From positions 1-41,353 of IMG/VR virus record IMGVR_UViG_3300032223_001030: a stretch of DNA of 41,353 nt; one strand, written 5' to 3'. Below, piece after piece: positions 7,998-16,164 of the stretch; within the stretch, counting starts at the first letter, position 1, and the number at the start of each line of letters is the position of its first letter. A program made the translations under genes and the position numbers. The notes under the pieces are model-generated. The model did no database searches, was not told where the DNA came from, and saw only the letters and a list, made by a program, of their open reading frames with translations. Source of the stretch: a virus.

Positions 7998-9773
7998 ATG
8001 AAATTATTTGGATTTGAGATTTCGAAGCAGATCAAGAAGGCCGACGAGCCGTCACCCTTCGCGGGCCTCATTCCTGACGTTCCTGTAGCGCCAGCTCCCA
8101 AGCCCGTAGAGGTCAAGTCTTTTGTTCCCAAAGAAGCCGAGGACGGATCGACGGTCATCTCGGCCGGTGGATACTTCGGTCATTACATCGACATCGACGG
8201 CACCACGGTAGCTTCCGATCAGGACCTCATTCTCAAGTATCGTAACGCGGCTGAACAGCCCGAATGCGACACGGCCGTCAACTACATCATCGACGAAGCG
8301 ATCGCGGCTGGAGAAGACGGCTCGCCGGTGTCACTGGCAATGAACGACCTCGACTATCCCGATGAGGTCAAGGACGCCATTCAGAAAGAATTTGACGAAG
8401 TTATTCGCCTGTTAGATTTCAATCGTTCCTGTTCCGATACCTTTCGTCGATGGTACGTCGACGGTCGCCTGTACTATCACGTCATCGTAGATCAGCAGAA
8501 CCCCGGAGCTGGTATCTCGGAGCTTCGATACATCGATCCGATCAAGATGCGTAAGATCCGCGAGATCGACACCAAGATCGATCCCGAGACCGGCGTCAAG
8601 TTAATTACGACGAAGGCCGAGTACTTCATCTACAACGAGAATCAAATCGCCGGTCAGCTGGTTCAATCCGTTAATACGGGCGACTCCGTCACCGGCCTCA
8701 AGATCGATCCATCTGCGGTCTGCTACGTTCCTTCCGGTCTGCTCGACTCCACACATAAGCGCATCATCTCGAACGTTCACAAGGCGCTGAAGCCGGTGAA
8801 TCAGCTCCGCATGATGGAAGACTCGCTGGTCATCTATCGCATGTCCCGTGCGCCCGAGCGTCGCATATTCTACATCGACGTGGGTAACCTGCCGAAGGCA
8901 AAGGCCGAGCAGTACATGCAGGAGATCATGTCGAAGTATCGTAACAAGATGGTGTACGACTCTTCGAACGGCGTGATTCGCGACGATCGCCGTCACATGT
9001 CGATGCTCGAGGACTTCTGGCTTCCTCGTCGCGAGGGCGGCAAGGGTACGGAGATCACGACCCTTCCTGCCGGCGAGAACCTCGGTCAGATCGACGACAT
9101 CCTGTTCTTCAAGAAGAACCTGTATCGTTCGCTGAACGTACCGCTCTCTCGATTCGAAGCCAACACGGCGCTCTGGACGGCCGGTAAGTCTACGGAGATC
9201 AATCGCGAAGAAGTATCATTTCAGCGATTCATCGATCGCCTTCGTCGTAAGTTCTCGTACCTCTTCATTAACCTCCTGAAGACTCAGCTGCTCCTCAAGG
9301 GCATCATTGTCGAGGAAGACTGGTTCAAGATCAAGGAGAAGATCAACATCGACTTCAAGCGAGACAACTACTTCTCAGAACTCAAAGAGTTCGAGATCCT
9401 CGGAGCTCGCATGGAGATGATCGGCAAGGTAGGCGAGTTCATTGGCCGCTACTACTCCGAGAAGTGGGTCCGTCGTAACATCCTTCGTCAGTCCGACGAC
9501 GAGATCGAGACGATGGACATCGAGATCGCACAGGAAAAGGCTCGCGGAGACATCTCGGCTACGGCCGGTGAGAACGTCGCTCAGGGCGGCGGAGAAGATA
9601 TGGCGGCTATGGGCGGAGGAGCCCCAGAACTCGGCGGAGCTCCCGCTGAACTAGGCGGAGAAGCTCCTGCCCCCGAAGAAGCTGGTGCAGAAGCTCCTGC
9701 CCCCGAAGAAGCAGCTGCGGCTGGAGCGCCTGAAGCGGCGCCGGCAGCTCTACCCGGAGCTCCAGCAGTTTGA
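7998..9773 (+). CDS. gp20: Portal vertex protein gp20
   Basis: The 591-residue portal, the dodecamer through which DNA enters and leaves the head and on which the prohead starts to assemble. Conserved parts are clear: GGYFGHYIDIDG near 55, YRNAAEQPECDTAVNYIIDEAI near 75-97, RYIDPIKMRKIREI near 180, RMSRAPERRIFYIDVGNLPK near 283 and EGGKGTEITTLPAGENLGQIDDILFF near 345-371. T4 gp20 has 524 residues; the extra length is a low-complexity C-terminal tail from about 525 rich in Ala, Gly, Pro and Glu with repeated EAPAPEE units. Followed by the small core protein and protease gp21. Confidence 0.97.
   Translation: MKLFGFEISKQIKKADEPSPFAGLIPDVPVAPAPKPVEVKSFVPKEAEDGSTVISAGGYFGHYIDIDGTTVASDQDLILKYRNAAEQPECDTAVNYIIDEAIAAGEDGSPVSLAMNDLDYPDEVKDAIQKEFDEVIRLLDFNRSCSDTFRRWYVDGRLYYHVIVDQQNPGAGISELRYIDPIKMRKIREIDTKIDPETGVKLITTKAEYFIYNENQIAGQLVQSVNTGDSVTGLKIDPSAVCYVPSGLLDSTHKRIISNVHKALKPVNQLRMMEDSLVIYRMSRAPERRIFYIDVGNLPKAKAEQYMQEIMSKYRNKMVYDSSNGVIRDDRRHMSMLEDFWLPRREGGKGTEITTLPAGENLGQIDDILFFKKNLYRSLNVPLSRFEANTALWTAGKSTEINREEVSFQRFIDRLRRKFSYLFINLLKTQLLLKGIIVEEDWFKIKEKINIDFKRDNYFSELKEFEILGARMEMIGKVGEFIGRYYSEKWVRRNILRQSDDEIETMDIEIAQEKARGDISATAGENVAQGGGEDMAAMGGGAPELGGAPAELGGEAPAPEEAGAEAPAPEEAAAAGAPEAAPAALPGAPAV
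9659..9712 (+). repeat. Short tandem repeat in the gp20 tail
   Basis: A 24-base unit occurs at 9659-9682 and again at 9689-9712, a 30-base period that gives a ten-residue repeat with EAPAPEE. It lies in the disordered-looking end of the portal and may vary between relatives by slippage. Confidence 0.8.
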
Positions 9774-9786
9774 AAAACACAACACG

Positions 9787-9794
9787 TATAAATA
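9787..9794 (+). promoter_or_regulatory. Late promoter for the small prohead core gene
   Basis: Perfect TATAAATA; the expected start near 9800 lies five bases before the ATG at 9805. It would serve the small core gene, gp21 and possibly gp22. Confidence 0.78.
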
Positions 9795-9804
9795 AGGATC
9801 TGAC

Positions 9805-9975
9805 ATGAGTAAACACGCCGAAACATTCGTCCATGCGGTCATTGCGGGTAACAAGGAACAGGCCGAGCAGGCCTTTCAGCGCGGATTGGCCGAGAAGGCC
9901 GTCGCGGCGCTCGAGGTTCGTAAGTTGTCCCTGGTAGATCAGGTGTTCAATAACCCTACGGTCGAATCTAAGTAA
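9805..9975 (+). CDS. Small prohead core protein (gp67/gp68-like position)
   Basis: A 56-residue protein starting MSKHAETFVHAVIAGNKEQ and ending NNPTVESK, mostly predicted helix with alternating charge. It lies between the portal gene and the protease gene, exactly where T4 has genes 67 and 68, whose products are internal prohead core proteins trimmed by gp21. It has its own late promoter and ends two bases before gp21. The match is by size, composition and synteny; the NNPTVESK-type ending resembles small core proteins of marine T4-like phages. Whether it corresponds to 67 or 68 cannot be decided from sequence alone. Confidence 0.8.
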   Translation: MSKHAETFVHAVIAGNKEQAEQAFQRGLAEKAVAALEVRKLSLVDQVFNNPTVESK

Positions 9976-9977
9976 CA

Positions 9978-10634
9978 ATGAAACTCATCACGGAATATAA
10001 CGAGAGCGGCGTTCATGCGCTTATCGAGTCTGCTGGTCCCGAGAAGAAGTATTTTCTCGGAGGCGTATTCATGCAGGCCGAGAAGCAGAATCGCAATAAT
10101 CGAATCTATCCTCGTGCCGTTCTGAAAGATGCCGTGAGCCGCTTCGTTGCCGAACAGGTTTCTACTGGTCGTGCGGTCGGCGAGTTGAATCATCCCGAGG
10201 GTCCGCAGATTAACCTAGATAAGGTTAGCCATCGCATCACGGAGCTCAAGTGGAACGGCGACGACGTATGTGGTAAGGCTTTGATTCTCAATACTCCGAT
10301 GGGTCTGATCGTCAAGGGTCTGCTCGACGGCGGCGTTAAGCTCGGCGTCTCCTCCCGCGGTATGGGATCCGTCGAATCTCGTGGTGGTAAGACGTACGTG
10401 AAGGAAGACTTCAGTCTGGCTACGGTCGACATCGTACAGGATCCGTCGGCTCCTTCGGCCTTCGTCGAGGGAATCATGGAGGGCGTAGAATTTTTTAAGG
10501 AAGGCAACGAGATCATCGCTCGCAAAGTCGAGAAGATCAAGAAGGTGATCTCCCGCACTTCCAAGAGTCAGTTGGCCGAAGCTCAGGAGCGTGAATTCAC
10601 GAAGTTCATGACCGAGATCGCCAACGGCTTATAA
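9978..10634 (+). CDS. gp21: Prohead core protease gp21
   Basis: The 218-residue serine protease that matures the prohead by cutting scaffold, core and capsid proteins after a hydrophobic-x-Glu motif. It carries the herpesvirus-assemblin-like triad pattern: His72 in GELNHPEG, Ser125 or Ser126 in KLGVSSRGMGSV, and an Asp in the VDIVQDPSAPSAF segment near 151-162. Length equals T4 gp21 (212). The ATG follows the preceding stop by two bases with no Shine-Dalgarno, so translation may be coupled. Gene order portal, core, protease, scaffold, capsid is the T4 head module. Confidence 0.96.
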   Translation: MKLITEYNESGVHALIESAGPEKKYFLGGVFMQAEKQNRNNRIYPRAVLKDAVSRFVAEQVSTGRAVGELNHPEGPQINLDKVSHRITELKWNGDDVCGKALILNTPMGLIVKGLLDGGVKLGVSSRGMGSVESRGGKTYVKEDFSLATVDIVQDPSAPSAFVEGIMEGVEFFKEGNEIIARKVEKIKKVISRTSKSQLAEAQEREFTKFMTEIANGL

Positions 10635-10640
10635 CACTCT

Positions 10641-10661
10641 CTCCTGACTTCGGTCAGGGAG
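10641..10661 (+). terminator. UUCG hairpin in the gp21-gp22 gap
   Basis: CTCCTGAC (10641-10648), loop TTCG, and GTCAGGGAG (10653-10661) form a stem with one bulged G closed by the very stable C(UUCG)G tetraloop. The following TTATT is only a weak T tract, so it may be an attenuator or RNA-stabilising hairpin rather than a full terminator. The rest of the 131-base gap holds no clear late octamer; a small AGAGG/CCTCT hairpin (10725-10747) lies closer to gp22. Confidence 0.6.
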
Positions 10662-10765
10662 TTATTGGGTATGGGTACTCAGTTCGAACCTGTTTGTTCG
10701 ACTCGAGATTGAAAATAATGAGATAGAGGTCCACAGGGATTTCCTCTCCAACCAAATCAAGCAAA

Positions 10766-11950
10766 ATGCTTAAAAAGCAAAAAAAGCAAGGTCTGATTAC
10801 TGAATCGGAACAATGTATGTCTGACATCGAGAAAGCCGTCGCGGTTACTCCGCGCGCGGTGTCTCCTGTCGCGCATGCTCCTGGTCCGATCACGGAAGAG
10901 GAACCCGAAGCTAAAGAAGACGGCGAATCGTCCGAACACGAAGCCGAAGAAGGACCCGAACACGAAGCTGGCGAGACTGCAGAGTACGAAGCCGGTGAAG
11001 AGGAAGCGGGGCGCGAAGAGGCTGGCAAGGAAGACAAAGAGTGCGAATGCACCTGCGACGGCGAATGCAAATGCGGCGCCTCGAAGGATCAGGAAGACTC
11101 CGACGAATCCGAAGCCGATGAAGAGGGCGAAAAAGAAGAAGACGAAACTGAAGTCGACATGGAAGAAGACGTTAACGCGCTGATGAACGGCGAAGCCAAC
11201 CTGACGGAAGGCTTCAAGTCCAAAGCGAAGACGATCTTCGAAGCGGCCGTGAAGAGCAAAGTGCGCTCGGCTCGTAAAGAACTCCATGAGGGATATCAGC
11301 GTAAGCTTGGTCAGAAGGCCGAAGAGATCCTGAACACGGTAACCGAACAGGTCGACTCGTACCTCACGTACGTGGTCGAATCCTGGATGAAGGAAAATCA
11401 AGTCGCCGTCGACTCGACCCTTCGCACGGAGATCGCGGAAGGATTCATTACGTCCTTGAAGAACGTGTTTGCGGAGAGCTACATCGAAGTCCCCAAGGCT
11501 GATAAAGACTTGGTGGAGTCCTTGAACTCCCGCGTCGCGGAGCTGCAGGAACAGGTGAAGCAGGCTGGTCTGATCGTCGAGAGTTCAAAGAAGCAAAACG
11601 AAGGTCTGCTCCGTAAAGCCATTGTCGCAGAAGCGGCCAAAGGTTTAGCGGTCACACAGGCTTCGAAGCTGACTGAACTCACAAAGGATACGGTATTCGA
11701 GTCCGTGGAATCCTTCAAGAAGAAGGTCGCCACGATCAAGGAATCGTATTTTAGCGGAAAGGCTCCTCAGTCTAATAAGCCGGCTCCTCTCGTGGAATCG
11801 GCCGTGAAGCTGCAGAAAGCTGTCAGTTCGGGTACGACACAGGTCATTGTAGAAGGTCAAGATGATCCTTTGGCTTACGTGTCGGCTGACATGAAACGTT
11901 ATCTCGGCGCAATCTCTCGCGTTGAGGCCGGTAACCCGAATCGTAAGTAA
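10766..11950 (+). CDS. gp22: Prohead scaffold (core) protein gp22
   Basis: A 394-residue scaffold, followed by the capsid gene. The middle and C-terminal parts match gp22: helical segments such as EGFKSKAKTIFEAAVKSKV, VDSTLRTEIAEGFITSLK, and a long coiled coil (about 245-290) followed by LTKDTVFESVESFKKKVATI. The first 135 residues include an insert absent from T4 gp22 (269 residues): a highly acidic Glu-rich stretch (about 43-92, 106-136) holding five cysteines in 11 residues (93, 95, 97, 101, 103). The first ATG lacks a Shine-Dalgarno; an in-frame ATG at residue 18 is an alternative start, but MLK matches the usual gp22 N-terminus. Confidence 0.92.
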   Translation: MLKKQKKQGLITESEQCMSDIEKAVAVTPRAVSPVAHAPGPITEEEPEAKEDGESSEHEAEEGPEHEAGETAEYEAGEEEAGREEAGKEDKECECTCDGECKCGASKDQEDSDESEADEEGEKEEDETEVDMEEDVNALMNGEANLTEGFKSKAKTIFEAAVKSKVRSARKELHEGYQRKLGQKAEEILNTVTEQVDSYLTYVVESWMKENQVAVDSTLRTEIAEGFITSLKNVFAESYIEVPKADKDLVESLNSRVAELQEQVKQAGLIVESSKKQNEGLLRKAIVAEAAKGLAVTQASKLTELTKDTVFESVESFKKKVATIKESYFSGKAPQSNKPAPLVESAVKLQKAVSSGTTQVIVEGQDDPLAYVSADMKRYLGAISRVEAGNPNRK

Positions 11951-11991
11951 GAGAGAAAACCCAAACCATAACAACTCAATTAGAAAAAACT

Positions 11992-13575
11992 ATGTTCAAT
12001 ACCGAACAGTCTGTTGCTAAGTGGGCACCGGTTCTGGACCACGCGGAAGCTCCTGCATTTAAGGACAACTACCGTCGTCAGGTCACGGCCGCTCTGCTCG
12101 AAAACCAAGAAAAAGCCATCAAAGAAGAGCGTCGCATGCTCTCCGAAGCTGGTGACGCCGGCACTCAATCGATTCAGAACTTCGATCCGATTCTGATCAG
12201 CCTCGTGCGCCGCGCGATGCCGAACCTGATCGCCTATGACATCGCTGGCGTGCAGCCGATGAGCGGACCCACTGGTCTGATCTTCGCGCTCAAGCCGAAG
12301 TACAATAGCCCGTTGACCGTCTCTGGTCAGACGATCGTTAGCGTTGGCGATGACGCCCTCTACGGCGGCGTTCAAGGCGTGACGACGAACACCCCTCCGG
12401 TGACTCTGTCTGGTACGGCCCTCGGCGCCGGCAGCTCGTACTTCACTGGTACGGCTTCCGTGTCTACGACGACCACTACGCTGACTCTGTCGGCGGCTAT
12501 CACTGGCCTCCAGGTCGGCGACTTAGTCATCGCTCAGAACATCGTTCCCGGAACGCGCATCACCTCGATTAGCTCCAATGTCATCACGCTGGACACGACT
12601 CCTTCTGGCACGGTCGCTTCGACCTCCGGTGGTATCCTGTTTGCTAATCTGGCTCCGGTGGTGTCGCCCTTCTCCGGCGCGGCTCCGTCTGCGTATCCCT
12701 ACACGGTCGGTCAGCCCCTGCCCACCGCTACTGGTGAAGCTCTCGGCTCTACCGGCGGCACGGCGTTCGCTGAAATGGGCTTCGACATCGAAAAGACGAT
12801 CGTGACCGCGAATACTCGCGCGCTCAAAGCGTCTTACACGATGGAGCTTGCTCAGGACCTCAAGGCCGTTCATGGTTTGGATGCTGAATCCGAACTGGCG
12901 AACATCCTCTCCTCGGAGATCCTGTTCGAAATCAACCGTGAAGTCATCGAGACGATCAACGCGAAAGCCGTCCTCGGCGCTCGCTTCGGTTATTCTACGG
13001 CTGGCGTATACGACGTGCGTACGGACGCTGATGGCCGTTGGGCTGCTGAGCGCTACAAGAGCCTGCACATGGCTATTGAGCTCGAAGCGAACCAGATCGC
13101 CAAAGACACCCGTCGCGGTAAGGGTAACTTCATCCTGTGCTCCAGCAACGTGGCTTCCGCTCTGGCGGCCGCTGGTTCATTGGACTACTCGCCGGCTCTG
13201 AGCACCAAGCTCGAAGTCGATGACACCGGCAACACCTTCGCTGGTGTGCTCAACGGTCGCATCAAAGTGTACGTTGATCCGTACGCCTTCACCGACTACA
13301 TCACGGTCGGTTATCGTGGCTCGAACCCCTACGACGCTGGTATCTTCTACGCGCCGTACGTTCCTCTCACGATGGTCCGCGCCATCGACCCGGCTACGTT
13401 CCAGCCGCGCATCGCGTTCAAGACCCGCTACGGCGTGGTTGCGAATCCGTTCGTGCAGCAGATCAACCCCGGCACCGGCAGTGCGCAGAACGGCAACGAT
13501 CGTGGTAACTTCTACTATCGTACCTTCCAGGTCCGTAACCTGAGCCTCCGTGGCGCTCAGGGTGCTACCAGCTAG
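11992..13575 (+). CDS. gp23: Major capsid protein gp23
   Basis: The 527-residue HK97-fold capsid subunit. The conserved N-terminal region includes FDPILISLVRRAMPNLIAYDIAGVQPMSGPTGLIFAL (seen in parts at 64-100), and the rest includes EMGFDIEKTIVTANTRALKA near 261 and VKVYVDP-like IKVYVDPYAF near 420. A gp21 cleavage motif L-S-E at 50-52 would release the first 52 residues, similar to the T4 delta domain. Residues about 138-215 form a Ser/Thr-rich beta stretch (TGLQVGDLVIAQNIVPG) that resembles a small added surface domain. A terminator follows, consistent with very high expression. No late octamer is evident directly upstream. Confidence 0.97.
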   Translation: MFNTEQSVAKWAPVLDHAEAPAFKDNYRRQVTAALLENQEKAIKEERRMLSEAGDAGTQSIQNFDPILISLVRRAMPNLIAYDIAGVQPMSGPTGLIFALKPKYNSPLTVSGQTIVSVGDDALYGGVQGVTTNTPPVTLSGTALGAGSSYFTGTASVSTTTTTLTLSAAITGLQVGDLVIAQNIVPGTRITSISSNVITLDTTPSGTVASTSGGILFANLAPVVSPFSGAAPSAYPYTVGQPLPTATGEALGSTGGTAFAEMGFDIEKTIVTANTRALKASYTMELAQDLKAVHGLDAESELANILSSEILFEINREVIETINAKAVLGARFGYSTAGVYDVRTDADGRWAAERYKSLHMAIELEANQIAKDTRRGKGNFILCSSNVASALAAAGSLDYSPALSTKLEVDDTGNTFAGVLNGRIKVYVDPYAFTDYITVGYRGSNPYDAGIFYAPYVPLTMVRAIDPATFQPRIAFKTRYGVVANPFVQQINPGTGSAQNGNDRGNFYYRTFQVRNLSLRGAQGATS

Positions 13576-13604
13576 TCCTTGAGATTAGAATAGTAGTTCC
13601 ATCG

Positions 13605-13636
13605 AGGGGCTCTCCGAAAGGGGAGCCCCTTCTTCT
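13605..13636 (+). terminator. Intrinsic terminator after gp23
   Basis: An eleven-base stem (13605-13615 with 13620-13630, one G-U pair) closed by a GAAA tetraloop, followed by a pyrimidine-rich TCTTCTTTG. It isolates the capsid gene from the next late transcription unit. Confidence 0.9.
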
Positions 13637-13641
13637 TTGTC

Positions 13642-13649
13642 CATAAATA
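13642..13649 (+). promoter_or_regulatory. Late promoter (CATAAATA) for the tube-fold tail gene
   Basis: One mismatch from TATAAATA. The expected start near 13655 lies past the first in-frame ATG (13653), which argues that translation begins at the ATG at 13659. Confidence 0.72.
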
Positions 13650-13658
13650 TGAATGATC

Positions 13659-14159
13659 ATGAGTACGCCACTATCGACACTAACAACTAACGTCAATTTC
13701 CTGCAACAGGTCAACTTCAAACTGACCATTCAGAGGCCCAGCTTTGCGAACCTAGAGTACTTCTGCACGTCCGTGAATCTGCCGTCCGTCACGACCGGAG
13801 AAGTCAAGGACAACTATCGTAATCAACAGGCATACTTTCCTGGAGACACTCTGGCATACGACACGCTCCGTCTGAAGTTCATGGTCGACGAGGACATGAC
13901 CAACTACACGGAGGCATACAACTGGATGCTTATCAATTCGACTCCGAATCAGGTGCCAACTGACTCAGCGCCACCGAGCCGCTCAGACCTGATCCTCTCG
14001 GTCCTCACGTCGAAGAACACGTTTAACAAGCAGTTTCAATTTCGTGACGCGTTTCCCACATCGATCGGCGAGTTGGCATTCAACGCTCAGGCTCAGTCGA
14101 TCGAGTACATCTCATGCGAGATGACTTTTAGATTCAACTACTTCACGATCATTTCTTAA
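13659..14159 (+). CDS. Tail protein with a tail-tube-like fold, possibly tail completion
   Basis: A 166-residue protein with the layout of T4 tail-tube-family proteins: LP-rich N-terminal strands (CTSVNLPSVTTGEVKDNY), a YFPGDTLAYDTLRLKFMVDED segment that parallels the GDRTF loop of gp19, and a C-terminal FRDAFPTSIGELAFNAQAQS with strand CEMTFRFNYF. It therefore looks like a distant paralogue of gp19. In marine T4-like genomes the tail completion gene 3 is often placed between gene 23 and uvsY, so gp3 is a reasonable candidate, as is another tube-fold adaptor. The start at 13659 is chosen over 13653 because of the late promoter position. Late expression is implied. Confidence 0.75.
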   Translation: MSTPLSTLTTNVNFLQQVNFKLTIQRPSFANLEYFCTSVNLPSVTTGEVKDNYRNQQAYFPGDTLAYDTLRLKFMVDEDMTNYTEAYNWMLINSTPNQVPTDSAPPSRSDLILSVLTSKNTFNKQFQFRDAFPTSIGELAFNAQAQSIEYISCEMTFRFNYFTIIS

Positions 14160-14164
14160 TCGGC

Positions 14165-14172
14165 CATAAATA
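14165..14172 (+). promoter_or_regulatory. Late-type promoter (CATAAATA) before uvsY
   Basis: CATAAATA 13 bases before the uvsY ATG; expected start near 14178. The same variant recurs before the tail gene and before 16165. Confidence 0.65.
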
Positions 14173-14185
14173 AATTCACTATATC

Positions 14186-14635
14186 ATGCTAAACATTGAA
14201 GAGATCATCAAGGAATGGGAATCAGACTGTCAAGTAGATTCATTGGCGCTCGACGACTCGACGATCAAGTTCGCCAAGATTCACGCCAAGTACCTCTCGT
14301 ACATCACGGACTTCAAGCTGAAACTTCGTCTGGCTGACTCGAAACTCTCGGAGACTCGGCACGCCAAGTGGATGTACTACACCGGTAAGATGACGAAGGA
14401 AGAGATGGACGAGAGGAAGTGGCCGTACGATCCGTTCAATGGAGGCGCCAAGCCGCTTCGCTCGGATCTGGAAACATACATAGACTCAGACGCGGAGCTT
14501 CGAATCCTAATAGATAAGAAGACGTACTTTCAAACGGCCGTCGATGCATTGACGGAGATCTTAGACACGCTTAGATGGAGACATCAGCACATTCGAAACT
14601 GCATCGACTGGAGACGGTTTACGGCAGGATCATAA
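14186..14635 (+). CDS. uvsY: Recombination mediator UvsY
   Basis: A 149-residue homologue of T4 UvsY (137), which loads the UvsX recombinase onto gp32-covered single-stranded DNA. The pattern is recognisable: an acidic N-terminus (IEEIIKEWESDC), a helical core with many Lys and Tyr (KWMYYTGKMTKEEMD), SDAELRILIDKK, and the diagnostic C-terminal segment IDTLRWRHQHIRNCIDWRRFTAG-like sequence ending WRRFTAGS, matching the AIKHIQDMRAFEAGK end of T4 UvsY. It sits directly before uvsW, as in marine T4-like phages. UvsX is not in this window. Confidence 0.88.
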   Translation: MLNIEEIIKEWESDCQVDSLALDDSTIKFAKIHAKYLSYITDFKLKLRLADSKLSETRHAKWMYYTGKMTKEEMDERKWPYDPFNGGAKPLRSDLETYIDSDAELRILIDKKTYFQTAVDALTEILDTLRWRHQHIRNCIDWRRFTAGS

Positions 14636-14638
14636 CAC

Positions 14639-16156
14639 ATGAGTATCATACACGCAAGTCAGATCGATCAGGCTCACCTACGAGTGACCTGTGAGGATTC
14701 CGGAGTCCTACAGGAGCTCTCGGAGTTCTTTTCATTTCTGAGTCCCGGTTACAAATTCTCTCCAGCGTTTCGTAATCATCATTGGGACGGCAAGGTCAGA
14801 CTGTTCAACCTTCGTAATCAGTCCCTGCCCGGCGGCCTCTTATATCACCTTGCGCAGTTCTGCGACTCACGTAAGCACGAATTGATACTGGCATCAGGGC
14901 TAGAGCTTCCAAAGCTGACAGAAGCTGAACCAGAAGCGCCGGCGGCCCTCTATCCGGCCACTGGCAATGACGGTAAGGCCCTCGAGGTGCGTGATTACCA
15001 ACAGGCGGCTATCGACCGCGCGGTGAGGGACAAGAAGGTCCTATTGGTATCTCCGACCGGATCCGGTAAGTCCCTGATCATCTACGAGCTCCTGCGCTGG
15101 TATCTGGTCAACACGAAGGGTTCGGCCAAGAAGGCGATCGTCATCGTTCCCACCACGGCGCTGGTCGAGCAGATGTACAAGGACTTCTCGGACTACTCCT
15201 CGAAGGACGAGTCGTTCGATCCTGAGGAGATGCTCCATAAGATCTACTCCGGTCAGGAGAAGGAGACGGACGCACCGGTCATCATCACTACTTGGCAGTC
15301 GGCCATCACGATGGGAGCGAAGTGGTTCGAGAAGTTTGGCGCCGTGTTTGGCGACGAGGCTCACCTGTTCAAGGCCGCTTCACTGACGAAGATCATGAGC
15401 TGGCTCAAGAACGCTTGGTTTCGTATCGGAACGACCGGCACCCTTCCGGGCGGAGAAGACGCCAAGATGAATAAGCTCGTCCTCGAGGGCGCGTTTGGTC
15501 CGGTCTTTCAGGTGACGACGACGGCCGAGCTGATCGACATCGGCACGCTGGCTCAGCTCAAGATTCACATGATCGTGTTGAAGTATCCGGAATCCCTGCG
15601 TAAGATGTACGGAGACCTCGACTATCAGGGCGAGCTCGACTTTCTGACCTCGCACGATCCGCGCAATAAGTTCATCACGAATCTGGTCGCGGATCTGAAG
15701 GGCAACTCTCTGGTCCTGTATCAGTTCGTCGAGAAGCACGGCGAGCCCCTCTTCGAGATGATCAAGAAGAAGTTGGCCGGAACCAAGCGTAAGGTCTACT
15801 TCGTGTCCGGTGAAGTCGGCGCCGAAGAGCGCGAACACATTCGGAGCCTGGTCGAGAAGGAAGAGGGAGCCGTCATTGTTGCATCCGTCGGTACGTTCTC
15901 GACCGGCATCAACATTCGAAACCTGCACAACATCGTCTTTGCGTCGCCGACCAAGTCTCAGATTCGAGTCCTTCAGTCGATCGGCCGCGGACTTCGCAAG
16001 ACGGAAGATGAACGCCCGACGACCGTGTACGACATCGCGGACGACCTCTCGAAGAAGGGGAATAAGAACTACACCCTGCAGCACGGTATCGAGCGAGCCA
16101 AGATCTACACCAAGGAGAAGTTTGACTTCGAGGTGCATGAAGTTCCGATCTCATAA
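14639..16156 (+). CDS. uvsW: UvsW DNA/RNA helicase
   Basis: A 505-residue superfamily 2 helicase that in T4 drives branch migration, unwinds R-loops and shuts off origin-dependent initiation. The N-terminal domain (about 1-110, with HHWDGKVRLFN) is the UvsW-specific nucleic-acid-binding region. The helicase core has motif Q/Ia around EVRDYQQAAI, Walker A SPTGSGKS at 138-145, DEAH at 239-242, GTTGTLPG motif III near 275, and motif VI QSIGRGLRKTEDE near 445. Length equals T4 UvsW (503). It starts three bases after the uvsY stop, so the two are likely coupled. Confidence 0.96.
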   Translation: MSIIHASQIDQAHLRVTCEDSGVLQELSEFFSFLSPGYKFSPAFRNHHWDGKVRLFNLRNQSLPGGLLYHLAQFCDSRKHELILASGLELPKLTEAEPEAPAALYPATGNDGKALEVRDYQQAAIDRAVRDKKVLLVSPTGSGKSLIIYELLRWYLVNTKGSAKKAIVIVPTTALVEQMYKDFSDYSSKDESFDPEEMLHKIYSGQEKETDAPVIITTWQSAITMGAKWFEKFGAVFGDEAHLFKAASLTKIMSWLKNAWFRIGTTGTLPGGEDAKMNKLVLEGAFGPVFQVTTTAELIDIGTLAQLKIHMIVLKYPESLRKMYGDLDYQGELDFLTSHDPRNKFITNLVADLKGNSLVLYQFVEKHGEPLFEMIKKKLAGTKRKVYFVSGEVGAEEREHIRSLVEKEEGAVIVASVGTFSTGINIRNLHNIVFASPTKSQIRVLQSIGRGLRKTEDERPTTVYDIADDLSKKGNKNYTLQHGIERAKIYTKEKFDFEVHEVPIS

Positions 16157-16159
16157 ATA
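16152..16159 (+). promoter_or_regulatory. Late promoter (CATAAATA) overlapping the end of uvsW
   Basis: The octamer overlaps the uvsW stop codon, and the expected start (about 16165) is exactly the A of the next ATG, so the mRNA for the downstream gene would be leaderless. Confidence 0.68.
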
Positions 16160-16164
16160 ATTCC

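Noticed and set aside
9581-9978. Minus-strand open frames at the gp20 end
   Set aside because: They are rich in Ala/Pro/Ser or Leu/Arg and exist because of the low-complexity repeat on the plus strand; no promoter, start context or family pattern.
10757-11401. Long minus-strand frame opposite gp22
   Set aside because: Phe-rich sequence results from antisense reading of Glu/Lys codons in the scaffold gene; not a real membrane protein.
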